From contig CM060732.1 in NCBI GenBank assembly GCA_030704615.1, forward strand, positions 26,100,001 to 26,164,000: 64,000 nt of DNA. The letters run 5' to 3'. Every line of letters begins with the position of its first letter. The first letter of the stretch is position 1. Below, one piece after another: positions 41,701 to 50,967 of this stretch. Made by a program: the position numbers and the translations under genes. Under the pieces are notes generated by a model that ran no database searches, was not told where the DNA came from, and saw only the letters and a list, made by a program, of their open reading frames with translations. The stretch is from Takakia lepidozioides (taxonomy: Eukaryota; Streptophyta; Takakiopsida; Takakiales; Takakiaceae).

Positions 41701-44700
41701 ACATCTCAGAACACACCCAGTTGTAGTGGTGCTCAATTATACAAATTTACGAAGGCTGTGTCCCAGGATGGTCTTCAGATCCAAATTGAATTGTACCAAA
41801 AACTAGTAATATGGAAACCAACTTTCAAGAGAGTCAGAATGGCAACAAAACAGGAATAGCAATCCTGAGCCAAAGCGTGACATACTCCTAGTCAAGTAAT
41901 TGCGGCCCCTTCTCAAACCACCACCATATGCTACTGCTCTTTAGTTGATTTGCCAAAACTCAGGCACTGAGCCCAAGGGCATGCAGATCACCGAATGTAA
42001 TCAGTTGTTGAAGCAATAGACAAAGGCCAGAGACAGAGCAAAGAATAGATAAGATCATAAACCTTGGCCAACATCAACGCCTTCTCGTCAATGGGGTCCT
42101 CTACTGGCTCCTCGATTGGGGGAAGAGGAACAGGGAGGACAGCTCCTCTAATGAAGAGATTTTTCCACTCCCGCCATTCATTTTTGGAAAGAGCTGTAGA
42201 CATGTCCTCTTGATATTCGCTACTGCACTCCGCCATACTTACAATCTGTTCAAAGGTCACCAAGTACCCCGCCCAAGCGAAACACCCCAGTTATGGTCAT
42301 GTGAAATAAGAAGTCTATCCATACTCTGAGAACAGCCAAACAAATGTACACGAGAGCACTCAAACTAGTGAAGAAAGGGACCTGGAGAAGTATATCCATG
42401 CACATACTGTAGTGCTTGGCCCTCCTTTTATTTGATATTTCCCCCTTGTCTTTCTGCATCATGACATGGACATCTCAGATCACAGATACTCATCAAAAGA
42501 GAATTAGGCATACTGTTCTGTTAGAGAGGCAAATTACAAAGAGATGAGCATCCAACAGATGGCCTATGGCACAAGGGCACAAGGCCGCCTTACAAGTGGT
42601 CATGGGCTCAAAGGCACATAGGTGTATGTTGGATGCCACCCATTGTAGACAACCCAGCCATAAAAGGGGGGTCATTGGGTCAACCGGTAACCTATTGTGC
42701 GGGTACATGGGGACTTTCAAGAGTCCTTCAGGAGGTTTGGGCAACCATTAGAAGGTGTCCACCTTCCAAACGGAAGGCAGTAGCCCTTCGGGGTGAAGTG
42801 ACACCATAATACACACTTGCTTCGGCAAGAGTCAACCCTTTTAGAAAGAGATGAGGACAAAGAGAAGGAGAAACACAGGACAAAAAGGGGCTGAAAGAGG
42901 GAAGGTGAGTAAGAAGCTGGACAGGGACAGACTAAAAGCCATCTGATCAGCCACCACAAAGTCATGTGATCCAACTCTTGCCTCATGGGAAGCCTAGAGC
43001 AATCAAATATCGGAGGTTAATGGGTTTAGATGGAGGTCTCTCCCCCTCCCCTCACACAACAACGACAACATGATACCAAAAAATATCCTAAAAATTTTCA
43101 AGCTCCGTAACCAGGGTGCTGCTATTGCATTCTGATGTATGACGCAGTCCACGGACAGTCCAGAGGGGTATTTTCACATCATATTGGTTCAGGTGTGTGG
43201 GATCGCCAGGGAGAAGAGGGTGCCTGCCACAGGTCGTATTCTTCATTGACTTTGTCAGCAAAGTCCTGACGTTGCATGGAGAAGAGCTCGTGATCCTGGG
43301 AACGAATGATCTCCCATTCAGCGGCTCTCTGTGCCTCAATCTGCTGCTCCAGCAGCAACCTTCTCTCAAGGGTATCCTTTTGTTCTTCTTCAAATGCTCT
43401 CAGATCTTCAGCAGCCTTGAGTACCTCTGGACCATTGACCCGCAACCATTCATCTTCCTCAGCCTTTTTCTTGGCTTCCTCTTCATCTTTCAATCGCTGC
43501 TGATCCAGTTGCTCATTAATCTCCTTCATAAGAAGACAGATCAAATCATTCCCTAAACTCATAGGACCTCTATTTTCCTTGTCCTGTTTTAATTACAAAT
43601 GAACCGTCAAGGCTGGTTGGGGGTTCTCTGGAGGGTCAAATATGGTAAGAATCTGTGCTGTCACAGGTTCTTGAGGACATCTTCCAGAATTTTGATGTGC
43701 CACTGATGCCCGGTTGTGTTAATACCCAAACATATACCACAAACACCTTTCTGGGCCCAAAATTGAATCTCTCATGGTTGTTGTTTGGATAATGTCCACG
43801 TATGATTTGAAGAGGCAATTTTGCTAGTTTGTTGACTGGGGTTTAGGATTAAAGGCAGGGCAACATTATGCTCAGTGCAGGTAACCCCTGCCTGGGTGCT
43901 AGTGAAAGTGAGAAGGTTAAATAAGCATATTTACAAGTGTCATTAGCCTCAAAATCTCTAGGTCGTGATTGATCTGTGCACCTGTCTTTGTTTTTGCTCC
44001 AATTCTAACTTGTCAGCTCTCTCTTTCAGATTGCGAGCCTTCACTGCCTCCATGTAGGCATGCGCATGCTGCAGCGCAAAACTGTGAAGAAGTCAAATGG
44101 GCTCGGGAAATATCAGACATAATGCACATTCATGTAGAAACTGTAGCATACTTGGTGATTTCATAACCACATACACACACAGAGCTCCTCTCTCTCCCTC
44201 ACCGCGACAATATGTCCAGGCTCCACATTGCAGAAGTGGAAACACAGCACACTTTTACTTTCTCCTGTCAGGCATACTACAAGATCTCATTTTATTTCAT
44301 TTCTCTGGAAACATAGTAATTCTGTAGGAGCTCGCTGAGATACAAAGCACTTGTGTACCTGTTCCATTGCCTCTGGATCAAGAGCCTTTGGCTCTTCTAT
44401 CTTGTGTGAAAGTCTCTTGCTTGGTTTAGCCTCTTTTTTGGGTGATGCTTTCTTGGCATCCTTTTTACCCACAGGTGGAGCAACAACAACAACCTCCTCA
44501 GCACCGAGTTCATAGCCCTTGCTTTCAAATGCCTCGATCTCTTTCTGGGCGACCAGACTCTCTGCTTCGTCAAAATGCGTTATAGTACTTTGCTGCGCCC
44601 AAGCAAAGTTTGTTTGAAACTCTTTCTATTATCTTTGGTTGTTTCACAGGGGAGAATGTTCACACCGCTGTACTGTATTAATTGGAAGAGGGAAAGCAGC

Positions 44701-47700
44701 AATATACCAAATATATTCCCAACTTTGGCGACCTACCACCCACAAACAGAAGATGGCCAGCCTAGACTCCACTGATTGAAGGAAAACAAACAGGCAAATT
44801 TAGCACAGCGAGTCCAAAAAATACTGTTGAAGAACTAATAGTGCCAGAACAAGGACAGACCCTGCCAACAAAGTCGCAGAGCAGTCCAAGACTAACCCAG
44901 GCCAGTCAGCTACTACTTTGCAGATGAAACTAGAGATCTGTGGCCATAAGCTAGAAAAAGAACCAGTCTGAGGAATACATCTCTCCTACGTACACTTTGA
45001 GCATTAGCAAGCATCTCGTTACTGTACATAAGAGTGACCCATATCAAGGCTCCAGGCAAACTAATGTAGAGTGAGGACAATTGCTGCAGATCACTCATTT
45101 CAGAATAGGAACACATCATATTAGTTGTGGAAAGGCCAAGCTACGGTGGAGCATGCCATAGTTTGCACAAGATCAATAGAAAAACCTCCAAAAACTGCTC
45201 AGCATAAGAACAGTGGAGAGTAGCTGAACACACCATTTTGACAGCAGAGGCATCAGTAACAAATTCCAGACCCAGTATATGATGCCAAGAAGCCTGCACC
45301 CAGCATGTCCCAGGTCTGATGCTAACTCTGTAATTGAGGAGGATTGACAGAAATTCACCTTATAAGTAACTGGGAACATGTACAATGGTTGGAACTCGGG
45401 ACAAACCATCTCCCATATGTGCTTTCCCATTTCTTCATGTACATTATCAAGGATTTCAAGAATCTCACACCCAGCATCAAACTACATTTGCTGAAATTCA
45501 TAGAGTTCCTCTCTTTCTTTGTCTCTCTCAAACACATGCCCAACACCAGATATCCTAAGTTAATCGACTCTATATCTTGGAAACAGGACCGCCCTGTCAA
45601 ACAGGCTAAGTCCTGGCAGAAGAGAGTAGAAGAGATCCTCAAGGACCTGGACCTGGATCCGCAAGTCTTGACCCTGCTGGATAAATCTGACTTAGAGGCT
45701 GTAGTGTCCTCAGCCATGTCTGTTGCCATGAGATTGTCTGATGAAAATGAAGTTAGGCAGAAAACTTCCCTGAACTTGTTTCCAGTCTGTGACGTGGGGG
45801 AGGACATCTTGGATGACCTCAAGGGTCTACCCACTCTCGGCACTAGACTGAAATTTAAACTCAGGGCAGGAAGCCTACCTTTGAACAGCAAACAGAAGCA
45901 GAGAGGAAAGGGAGAGTGCAATTGCCCGTTGTGTGGGCAATCTGAAGACAGTATTCATTTTCTGATACACTGTCCGGGGTTCTCTCACCAAAGAGACGCT
46001 CTCTTCAAATCTATTAAGGGAATTGTGCCTGTACCCCTGTTCACCAACTTTGAAAGTCTCGAGGCTGAGCCAAAAGCCCAGGCCCTCCTGAGGCCTAGTT
46101 TTTGGGCAAATCACACACAGCAGATTGATGCTTGTGTGAAGGGATTTCTAGAGGATATCTGGAAAACCCGGATTAATTCTTTATATGGAGGTAAGTCTTA
46201 CTACCAACGTCAGCCCCCGACAGAGGTAGGTTCTGTCCCTTTTGTTCCCGCTCAAACTGGGCGCGGGGTCAATGGCCACAAGGCTACGGCAAACAACGTC
46301 TTATGAGTACAATCTCTCAAACACATGCTACACAAGCACAAGCACTCGGAAGATAGACATAAAATGGGAAGTGAGACCACATTTAAGGGCAGGGAAGGTA
46401 CTAAGGGAACTTTTACTGCCACAGGGTACGAGCAAAAGGCAACAGAGAGGAGAGAAAGGCGTCACCCTCAAGGCTCTGTTCATCGCAATGGCATACTGCT
46501 CTCGCAACTTAGTCTCATGTGTTTTAGCATGAAATTTCTGCAATTCACCCCCAACTTTCAATCAAAGATCCTATCAGGTTTATCCGTTGGGATTTGGGCT
46601 TCATGCCAATTCAAAGGTTTAAAGCTACTGTCCACTTACATTTTCAATCCAAAATCATTGCCATGTGTTAGGAGATTTGGTAACGTGACTCTTGGGACAA
46701 TTTCAGGAGAACTGAAAGGTCCACAGAAGCCTTAATCTACAGGTCTCATCCACGAACCAAGCTTATCAACAAGTGCTGCCTGAAGCCCTGGTTAAAGTTC
46801 TTTACAATCTTCTAAAAACCACCTGCAATTTTAGTCGTTCAATCACCTAAGCAATATCATTGAGACACTGCAAACGCAAGAGGACCAAATTGGTACCTGC
46901 CATAGATCAAGAGTAACATGATGATTATGATGACAATAACCATGCTGAAATTTAGCATTTAGGGGAAGACTGTTGGTCTTGTGGTCTTCGGTAGGTTTTA
47001 CCATGGTTCTACATTTGAATGGAGGTACAGAACGCCCATCATCGACAACCACAGCATGGTGAGTGTGAATTTGACTATATGCATTTGTTCATAACCAACA
47101 ATTGAACCGAACATGTTGGCGTAAGAAAGCTTGTTCAAATATGCCATAAGAATGTCATTGTGATGTATCCCTCAGATTGTCCACTGCAACTGGTAAACTT
47201 CATGAAGAGGGAGACTAATAAGGGTTACAATGAATATCTGTGGGTTGAATGTAATTCACCTCGAAAACGAGATCTCTCTGCTGTTGCCGCAAGAAAATTG
47301 TCTCTTGCACTTTCTTTGCAAAGAACTCTCTTTGGGTGTTTTCCTGCAATGCCCAAAACACAATCAAATCCTTGTAACCTGTTGATCCTATGTGTCACTT
47401 ATTCCCTGTCTAAAGACAATCTGGGGTTCAACTACACAAAAAAAATTGCAGTCTACACTGTATCCTTTCAGTATATTCGATCTAATAAACTAGCACAGAT
47501 TTGTGGGGTCTAACCAGGCTCGTCTATTCAGAACAATATCTCCCCTAGCTAGTGATCATATAGCATTCTGGGAATTATGATTTTTTTCTTCGTAGTCAGT
47601 CATTGCTTCCATGTCTCCGTCTATCTTGGGTGTGCATCTTGAGTCTGTTACTCGAATTGAGCTGGAATAATGCTTTAGTTAGGTCGTGGTTGATCTTTGT

Positions 47701-47947
47701 TTTTTTCGTGGGCTATGCTAATCACAAGGCTTGGAATGTCTAATACTGGAAGAATGTGCTGAAGCTAATAGATCCATCTTCCTGTGGGCAATGGTGGTGC
47801 AGAAAGCAAGGGCGCAAATGATCAGACCTGGCGGGTCTTCTCATCAGAGAATCTTGTGAGGAGCGCATCTTCTATCAGCATCTTGGTGGTGCGCCGCGTC
47901 GCAAGATTATCCCCAGGTAGCTTCCACCACTTCTTTTTCTTCGACAT
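17736..47947 (-). CDS. SPEF2: SPEF2/CPC1-like axonemal central-pair protein
   Basis: I read 34 exons on the minus strand (5' to 3'): 47947-47828, 47343-47260, 46537-46466, 45481-45359, 44592-44359, 44068-43982, 43523-43224, 42245-42063, 41683-41485, 40690-40592, 39767-39535, 36208-36169, 35807-35769, 35117-34930, 34643-34505, 33587-33308, 32845-32588, 32105-31863, 31401-31300, 31058-30948, 30744-30682, 27939-27820, 26316-26076, 26010-25922, 24217-24089, 23877-23784, 23481-23306, 23045-22911, 22740-22572, 20446-20348, 19687-19406, 19259-19145, 18626-18525, 18074-17736. This gives about 1,760 aa, near the length of animal SPEF2. The N-terminal third is basic and coiled. Exons 9-10 join into the P-loop GVPYAGKTT. 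Exon 14 has LQGFVLDGFP and exon 15 VVDPKTGTVYHR, the NMP-kinase and LID elements of an adenylate-kinase fold. Exon 29 has DWRSFLVALA and exon 31 an acidic run, both placed as in SPEF2. The protein is a C1b projection component required for flagellar motility. No calponin-homology domain is seen before exon 1, although animal SPEF2 starts with one. Junctions 11/12, 14/15 and 31/32 are uncertain. Confidence 0.85.
18190..18500 (-). repeat. tRNA-derived SINE, copy 1
   Basis: On the minus strand this begins GCATCCAACAGATGGC. An A-box-like TGGCTAGTGATTTGAGC is followed about 35 nt later by a B-box-like GGGTTGAATGCC, the spacing and motifs of an internal RNA polymerase III promoter. The body ends near GGTGTCACTTCTT... 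and GTTGACTC on the opposite edge. It lies in the last intron of the SPEF2-like gene, and two relatives occur at 40165-40430 and 42545-42840. Confidence 0.65.
20035..20215 (-). pseudogene. LINE-A 3'-end fragment
   Basis: The minus-strand text LEDPHCRQLTCMRHL-VFRQC aligns with the end of the LINE-A ORF2 seen at 37230-37330 (YEDKKCLAAYLHEAFTLRQS). A (GAAAT)n run at 20190-20215 lies beside it. It is a decayed piece within an intron of the SPEF2-like gene. Confidence 0.5.
20548..21987 (-). pseudogene. LINE-A ORF2, 5'-truncated copy 2
   Basis: This is a second copy of the LINE reverse-transcriptase ORF whose longer copy lies at 37120-39425. It starts inside the RT domain (TGMVNVAGE region at about 21975), has a deletion across the catalytic palm, and continues through VFNGQAFRRFIFNQQ, LTKGKAASISLQAKC and a zinc-binding RLCPACTGRNQE segment. 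Several frames are needed, so it is dead. The 3' part (20600-20745) differs from copy 1 and recurs at 22217-22368, which indicates a LINE-A subfamily. Its 3' terminus is GAGCTTTCCGCGGACG, TATAAAGCACC, (ATTTC)n. Its 5' end abuts the pentamer tail of the next element. Confidence 0.8.
21988..22560 (-). repeat. stacked LINE-A 3' ends
   Basis: At least three truncated LINE-A 3' ends follow one another in the same orientation, with (GAAAT)n tails at 21988-22006, 22121-22141 and 22409-22420 on the plus strand. Each carries a form of TATAATGTCCGYGGAAAGCTC. The middle one also carries the ~150 bp subfamily segment (22217-22368) that matches 20600-20745 at roughly nine bases in ten. The arrangement is head to tail, with each 5' end touching the tail of its neighbour. 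Confidence 0.7.
24770..25900 (-). pseudogene. LINE-B ORF2 fragment, internally deleted
   Basis: On the minus strand a linker typical of the endonuclease-RT boundary is read first (AVNWWTNEIKLKIVERRILY, 25708-25893). Next comes an early RT piece (GPDELECI...APISSSEI, 25356-25565). The C-terminal region homologous to 45534-46315 follows, including LRLNFK-like text and the zinc motif, in antisense at about 24900-25250. The 3' terminus, GCCGTAGCCTTGTGG in antisense ending near GTACTCATAAGACGTTG at 24770, matches the ends at 46300 and 35550. The RT core is missing, so the copy is defective. Confidence 0.7.
26011..26075 (-). other. 65-nt intron carrying a LINE-A tail
   Basis: Between SPEF2 exons 23 and 24 the proposed intron starts GTGAGACTCTCTC and ends GAGTATGTCCAG. 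Its centre is GTTATGAAGTACC followed by ATTTCATTTCATTTC, the LINE-A 3' terminus. Removing the 65 nt joins phase 1 to phase 1 and gives LGLERGSPSLIHLLQDLES. Without removal the frame stays open for about 30 codons and then stops. The splice version is inferred from frame and composition. Confidence 0.55.
28040..28545 (+). repeat. four LINE-A 3' ends in tandem
   Basis: Four LINE-A termini stand in the plus orientation: about 28045-28090, 28095-28357, 28362-28425 and 28430-28545. Each ends in a form of CCGCGGACGTTATAAAGCACC plus (ATTTC)n. The second is longest and retains the end of ORF2 (EIRGRFHCLF..., stop TAG at about 28240) and a 3' UTR of about 100 bp (CATTTTGTCCCATAAGC). Each truncated 5' end begins directly after the preceding tail. 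Confidence 0.8.
28740..29590 (+). pseudogene. LINE-B reverse-transcriptase remnant
   Basis: In several plus-strand frames, RT blocks appear in order: SPDELEYITKEYIMPISSSEIA (28830-28895), an A-G-C-D-G-I-V-N-E-L-M-K block at about 28915-28960, GQAGFRRNRPCID (29065-29105), KKAYDMVWG (29175-29200) and VREGCTLFPLLFNVLINQLL (29270-29335). The catalytic box is FGDT at about 29395, where F/YADD is expected. Frameshifts and stops break it throughout. It lies in an intron of the SPEF2-like gene, antisense to it. Confidence 0.7.
29600..30450 (-). pseudogene. LINE-B ORF2 C-terminal fragment
   Basis: The minus-strand text AKSWQKRVEEIFKYLNMRWD and NEVRHKPSWNLFPVSDMGED matches the better-preserved C-terminal frame at 45534-46315. 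Upstream (30184-30453) is KCKALGLTNFFHCR...VKRTMLCNV, a segment that usually follows the RT thumb. Frames are broken. It is head-to-head with the RT remnant at 28740-29590, so the two pieces come from separate insertions or an inversion. Confidence 0.7.
32160..32215 (+). repeat. LINE-A tail, plus orientation
   Basis: TATAAAGCACC followed by ATTTCATTCATTTCATTTC is a short 3' terminus of LINE-A. It lies in the intron between SPEF2 exons 17 and 18. Confidence 0.6.
32942..33066 (-). repeat. two LINE-A tails in tandem
   Basis: (GAAAT)n followed by GGTGCTTTATAACGTCCGCG at 32942-32990 and again at 33014-33056 are two LINE-A 3' termini in minus orientation, separated by about 25 bp. They lie in the intron between SPEF2 exons 16 and 17. 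Confidence 0.75.
33630..34360 (-). pseudogene. LINE-B ORF2 C-terminal fragment
   Basis: Minus-strand frames give QKEVRHETCLNLFPVCDMGE, KFNLRERSLPLNNKQMQRGK and the zinc-binding CPMCRRPEDNIHFLIQC (C-x2-C, H-x4-C). Upstream lies KRKAFGLPQFFHCRGIKPEV (34113-34352). This is another truncated LINE-B copy. It lies in the intron between SPEF2 exons 15 and 16. Confidence 0.75.
35530..35575 (+). repeat. LINE-B 3'-terminus fragment
   Basis: GCAAACAACGTCTTACGAG at about 35540-35560 matches the 3' terminus of LINE-B seen at 46288-46312 and, inverted, at 24770-24795. Only the last few tens of bases are recognisable. Confidence 0.5.
36289..36315. repeat. poly-C tract
   Basis: An almost pure C run (CCACCCCCCCTCCCCCCCCC) lies in an intron of the SPEF2-like gene. 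It may be a variable simple repeat or form an i-motif/G-quadruplex on the opposite strand. Confidence 0.6.
37047..39425 (-). pseudogene. LINE-A ORF2, longest copy, catalytically dead
   Basis: This is a non-LTR reverse transcriptase lacking its 5' half (no endonuclease domain). The main frame 39370-38033 shows the RT blocks PLFKSGDRLAPTNYRTIMVS, EGQAGFRRNRSTIDH, FVDFHKAFDSVPRDLLF and NIGVKQGCPLSPTLFGIYID. The palm box is LLYADVALLAQ, so the second catalytic Asp of YADD is Val. A frameshift near 38030 leads to 37990-37238 with the zinc-binding RLCPACIGRSQE, continuing (37469-37230, another frame) in EEHFFFYCPLYYEIRGR. The 3' UTR includes CATTTTGTCCCATAAGC and ends in TATAAAGCACC plus pentamer repeats, followed by a second tail at 37047-37110. 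It is inserted in the intron after SPEF2 exon 11, sense to the host gene. Confidence 0.9.
40165..40430 (-). repeat. tRNA-derived SINE, copy 3
   Basis: Minus-strand reading gives CAGATGGCACAGTGGTTAGG, a near-consensus pol III A box (TGGCNNAGTGG), then the same body as the copies at 18190 and 42545, ending at the GGTGTCACTTC and GACTCTTGCCAAAGCAAG block. It lies in an intron of the SPEF2-like gene. Confidence 0.7.
42545..42840 (+). repeat. tRNA-derived SINE, copy 2
   Basis: The plus strand starts GCATCCAACAGATGGCCTAT and continues with an AAGGCCGCCTTACAAGTGG block, a B-box-like GGGCTCAAAGGC, then GTATGTTGGATGCCACCCAT. It ends at about 42840 with CTTGCTTCGGCAAGAGTCAA. All these blocks recur in the other two copies. 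The element is antisense in an intron of the SPEF2-like gene. Confidence 0.7.
45534..46315 (+). pseudogene. LINE-B ORF2 C-terminus, best-preserved copy
   Basis: One open frame of about 255 codons carries the C-terminal region of a LINE ORF2: KQDRPVKQAKSWQKRVEEIL, NEVRQKTSLNLFPVCDVGED, a zinc motif CPLCGQSEDSIHFLIHC (C-x2-C-x7-H-x4-C) and a tail ending VNGHKATANNVL. The RT domain is absent, so the copy is 5'-truncated. The 3' terminus GCAAACAACGTCTTATGAG is shared with other copies. It is inserted antisense in the intron between SPEF2 exons 3 and 4. Confidence 0.8.
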
Positions 47948-49048
47948 GTGTCTCGCCGCCCTTAATTGGTTGACGCTTTGATTGTGAGTATGAAATCAAT
48001 TCAAGTGACAACTCTGACTTCTACTAATGAGTCAATGTTGGAGAAAAGCACACAGAAAAAGTTGGCGAGCCATAGCCAGATGCAATGATACAAACTGCAA
48101 TCTTCTCCACTCCATTCACTCACGGCGTTTTGTGCCCAATGATGTTTGCAAGTGGCTGATCTACACTAAATTGCAGTTTCTCCGACCACCACGACAGCAG
48201 TGCAATATGGCAGTTAGGGTTTCCAAGTCTGAGAAGAGAACTGTACAGTTATTACATATTTCTAAGCTTGTCAACTTCAAAATTTCAGATTCCTAAATTC
48301 AAATTCCTAAACTTGTTGGAATTGCCTGGTGCGGTAGTTCAGTTGGATTGTCTGCAGAGAGCTACTGAGGTAGTTAATGGGTTCAAACGTTCAAACTTCA
48401 AACGCTGGCTACACTCTCCTCCAGGTACAATGATCCTCCTCTGAACTCTGAAGCTGTAAAGCATGTGGCACAGGTTAATTTGGGGAACAAGATTGTGCAA
48501 TTCTTTGCTTTGGAGTGACATGCTAAAAACATTGCAGGAGACAACAGTATTTGTGTTGCCGTTTATGTCACAAAGATTACCTGTAGGACAACACTTGTTC
48601 CACTAGTTTAGATGTAGTGACGCCCATTAAAGCCACCAGGGTAGGAAGCTCTATGCTGTATCTGGAGATTCACATGGTCGCTTTTCACTGTTAATTGCAG
48701 TGATTGCCTCAATCTGGGATTCAAGTATCCAGTCATTTCCCCTGGACTTGATGGCAATATTTGTGCTAGCAGGGTGTGGTGTAAAATGACTTGCGGAGGA
48801 CATGAGGCCACACACTGGTCAAGTGTATGTTGGAGCCGTGGCAGTCAGAGGCTGAATGAGCCAGGAGTTTCTGATGTGAAACTTCTTGTGTGCTGTGTAT
48901 TGTAGTGGGGTAGTTGAAGGCGGAAGGAAGGTAGGGGTTTATGATCGAGTATGGAGTAGCTCGCTGCTTCCTGTCCATCTGTTCATAGGAGCCTCTATTT
49001 AGTATGTGGAGGTGGGAATGGTCATAGGCATTTCCATTTCATATTTCC

Positions 49049-49600
49049 TCAGTCGCAACTAGAAGAATGCCAGTGAGGGTAGAGTCTCAAACGAAGAGTA
49101 GAGACTGACACTGAATTTATAGGAAAAAAAGGATGCATGTCTTGTCTTATCTGTAGACCATATAACAGGTTTACCATGGTTCCAGCACCTCTGTTCACCA
49201 ACAAGCTTGCATTGCAAAATTCTCTAACAAACGCATAATCATCTCCAAATACAGGATGCAACAAAGGCACTGCTAGACCACCAGAGTAAGGTCGATCACA
49301 CCGATAGAGGGCTCCAACATCAACAAGAACTTCATTGTGCAACAGAACCCTAAACTGTACTTTGTCATTGGGTTGTGCTTGGATCAAATCACCTGAAGGA
49401 TGGGGGACGATCACTTGAATGGGACGAGAGAATTTTGCCTCTGAAAGGCTCGCCTTGAGCTCCTCAAGGGTTATTATATACGTTTGTTGATCTGCATGTC
49501 GAAAATAGACATTTGAATTTGGGAGGATAGGTTTATTCTTCAAATGACATTCGCTATCAAATAGATCTTCACACTGCTTCAAGATCTTGGGAGTCAGCAT
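49049..49600 (-). CDS. unidentified protein, exon or single-exon gene
   Basis: This open frame of 183 codons from an ATG at 49600 has ordinary composition and no broken codons (for example NSNVYFRHADQQTYIITLEE and PIQVIVPHPSGDLIQAQPND). The same frame continues upstream of the ATG as IEVYYSLEDGKINSAALVGP, so the ATG may be internal and the 5' end lies further right, behind an intron. I do not recognise the family. It has no signal peptide or membrane segment. A transposon origin is possible, as it lies next to the HUH-Rep inverted repeat. Confidence 0.4.
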   Translation of the reverse strand: MLTPKILKQCEDLFDSECHLKNKPILPNSNVYFRHADQQTYIITLEELKASLSEAKFSRPIQVIVPHPSGDLIQAQPNDKVQFRVLLHNEVLVDVGALYRCDRPYSGGLAVPLLHPVFGDDYAFVREFCNASLLVNRGAGTMVNLLYGLQIRQDMHPFFPINSVSVSTLRLRLYPHWHSSSCD

Positions 49601-50139
49601 GCGGGGTCCTACTAGTGCAGCCGAGTTGATTTTGCCATCTTCAAGGCTGTAATAAACCTCGATGGAGCCTCCCTAACTACAAGAACAAGAAACAAAATAT
49701 GTCGTGGTTTCATTCCAAAACATTTAATCTGGCATGCTCTAAACTGCATGGTGGATGTTGGAAACAGAAAGCTAGACCAAGAAGAAGTCAGAGATTAGAA
49801 TGTTCCGGCGTAGTACTAGGAGCCTCTGTGTGGCTTTCGCGCTTTCTTTTCATGGCTTCAGTGGAAGTATCCACAGCTCCCTTGGAAAAAACAAGGCATG
49901 AAGCCGACAGTTATTAAATGGGGGAGGGTTCAGGCTGCAAATTGGGTAAGAAGGTGTGGCATGCCAGTTTCTAGGGCTCACACATGTCACAAGGCAACTT
50001 TCTAGAAGGTTCCACTGCCATGAGAGGGTATATAGACAAAGGGCCCCGTGCCTAGTACTTACTAAATTATCACTTACTAGTTAGTAAGTGGTGGGCTCTG
50101 CAGCCCGGGTTTGTATGAGGTGAGAAGATTCGACGATGG

Positions 50140-50967
50140 TCTAGAAATTAGACTCAACAGCCCAATTTAACGGGACCCAAAAAAACTTTATTACGGCTAA
50201 GAAGAAGGGTGCGCAAAACGAGACACCCGATTTATCTGGAGATTTGTTCGTGGATGGTCCTTGTGGGACCCACAACAGGAAACTTGAGGCACTTATTATG
50301 GCGGTCAACAGCAGCCGCCTAATCCAGGCTTCCAAAAATCTCCCTTGGCACAGCCGACTCCGACACCACCACTGCCATCTGTTCTGCACGGATCTGGAGA
50401 CTGATGTTCTGCCCGCTACATGGGGATTTTGAAAGCCATCACAAAGAAGAGGGGACCTGCTCAAGATGTGGGGAAAGCTCAACAGAATTCTCCAAAGCAA
50501 AGACGTCTGAAACCAAAAACATGAGACAAGAAAGCATGAAGCCAAAGCAAAAAATTTGTAAGCCAATGTCACGATCAGCATTGGAGGAGTAGATATCGAT
50601 CAGGACTGTTTTGGGAAATGGAACAATTCATACAAGATAGCTATGTGGCGGAAACTTTGTGCGCCTTAGAAAAAGGTAACACTCTCTTGCACCTACACAT
50701 TCAGATGGTTTGTCAGGTATACATTTCCAGCATTCAAATGCTTCACAAACCAATTAAAAAGAATTTGGGATGGTTAGATCCACATGTGGCGCCACATGGT
50801 CAATTCGTCCACTGCAAGTTGTTGAGGAATAGGGGACTCCGTACTTTTGTGGGCATGGTTGGATACTGTATGAAAGATGTCGATGAACCTCAGTTTCCGT
50901 TTGTCCATAAGGGCGTTACTGCTGATTAGATGCAACATGGTATGGATGAGTACATAAAATATGAAGA
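50140..50967 (+). pseudogene. HUH-type Rep-like protein, left copy
   Basis: In the frame 50618-50929 the text shows HLHIQ, the HUH metal-binding motif of rolling-circle Rep proteins, and about 75 residues later GYCMKD, which fits the catalytic Y-x2-K motif. After an in-frame TAG at about 50927 it continues MQHGMDEYIKYE. Upstream basic text (about 50400-50590) shows stop codons. HUH endonucleases nick single-stranded DNA through the Tyr and start rolling-circle replication or transposition. No helicase domain is present. A single catalytic Tyr with no helicase argues against Helitrons and fits Replitron- or plasmid-like elements. This copy is broken. Confidence 0.5.
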
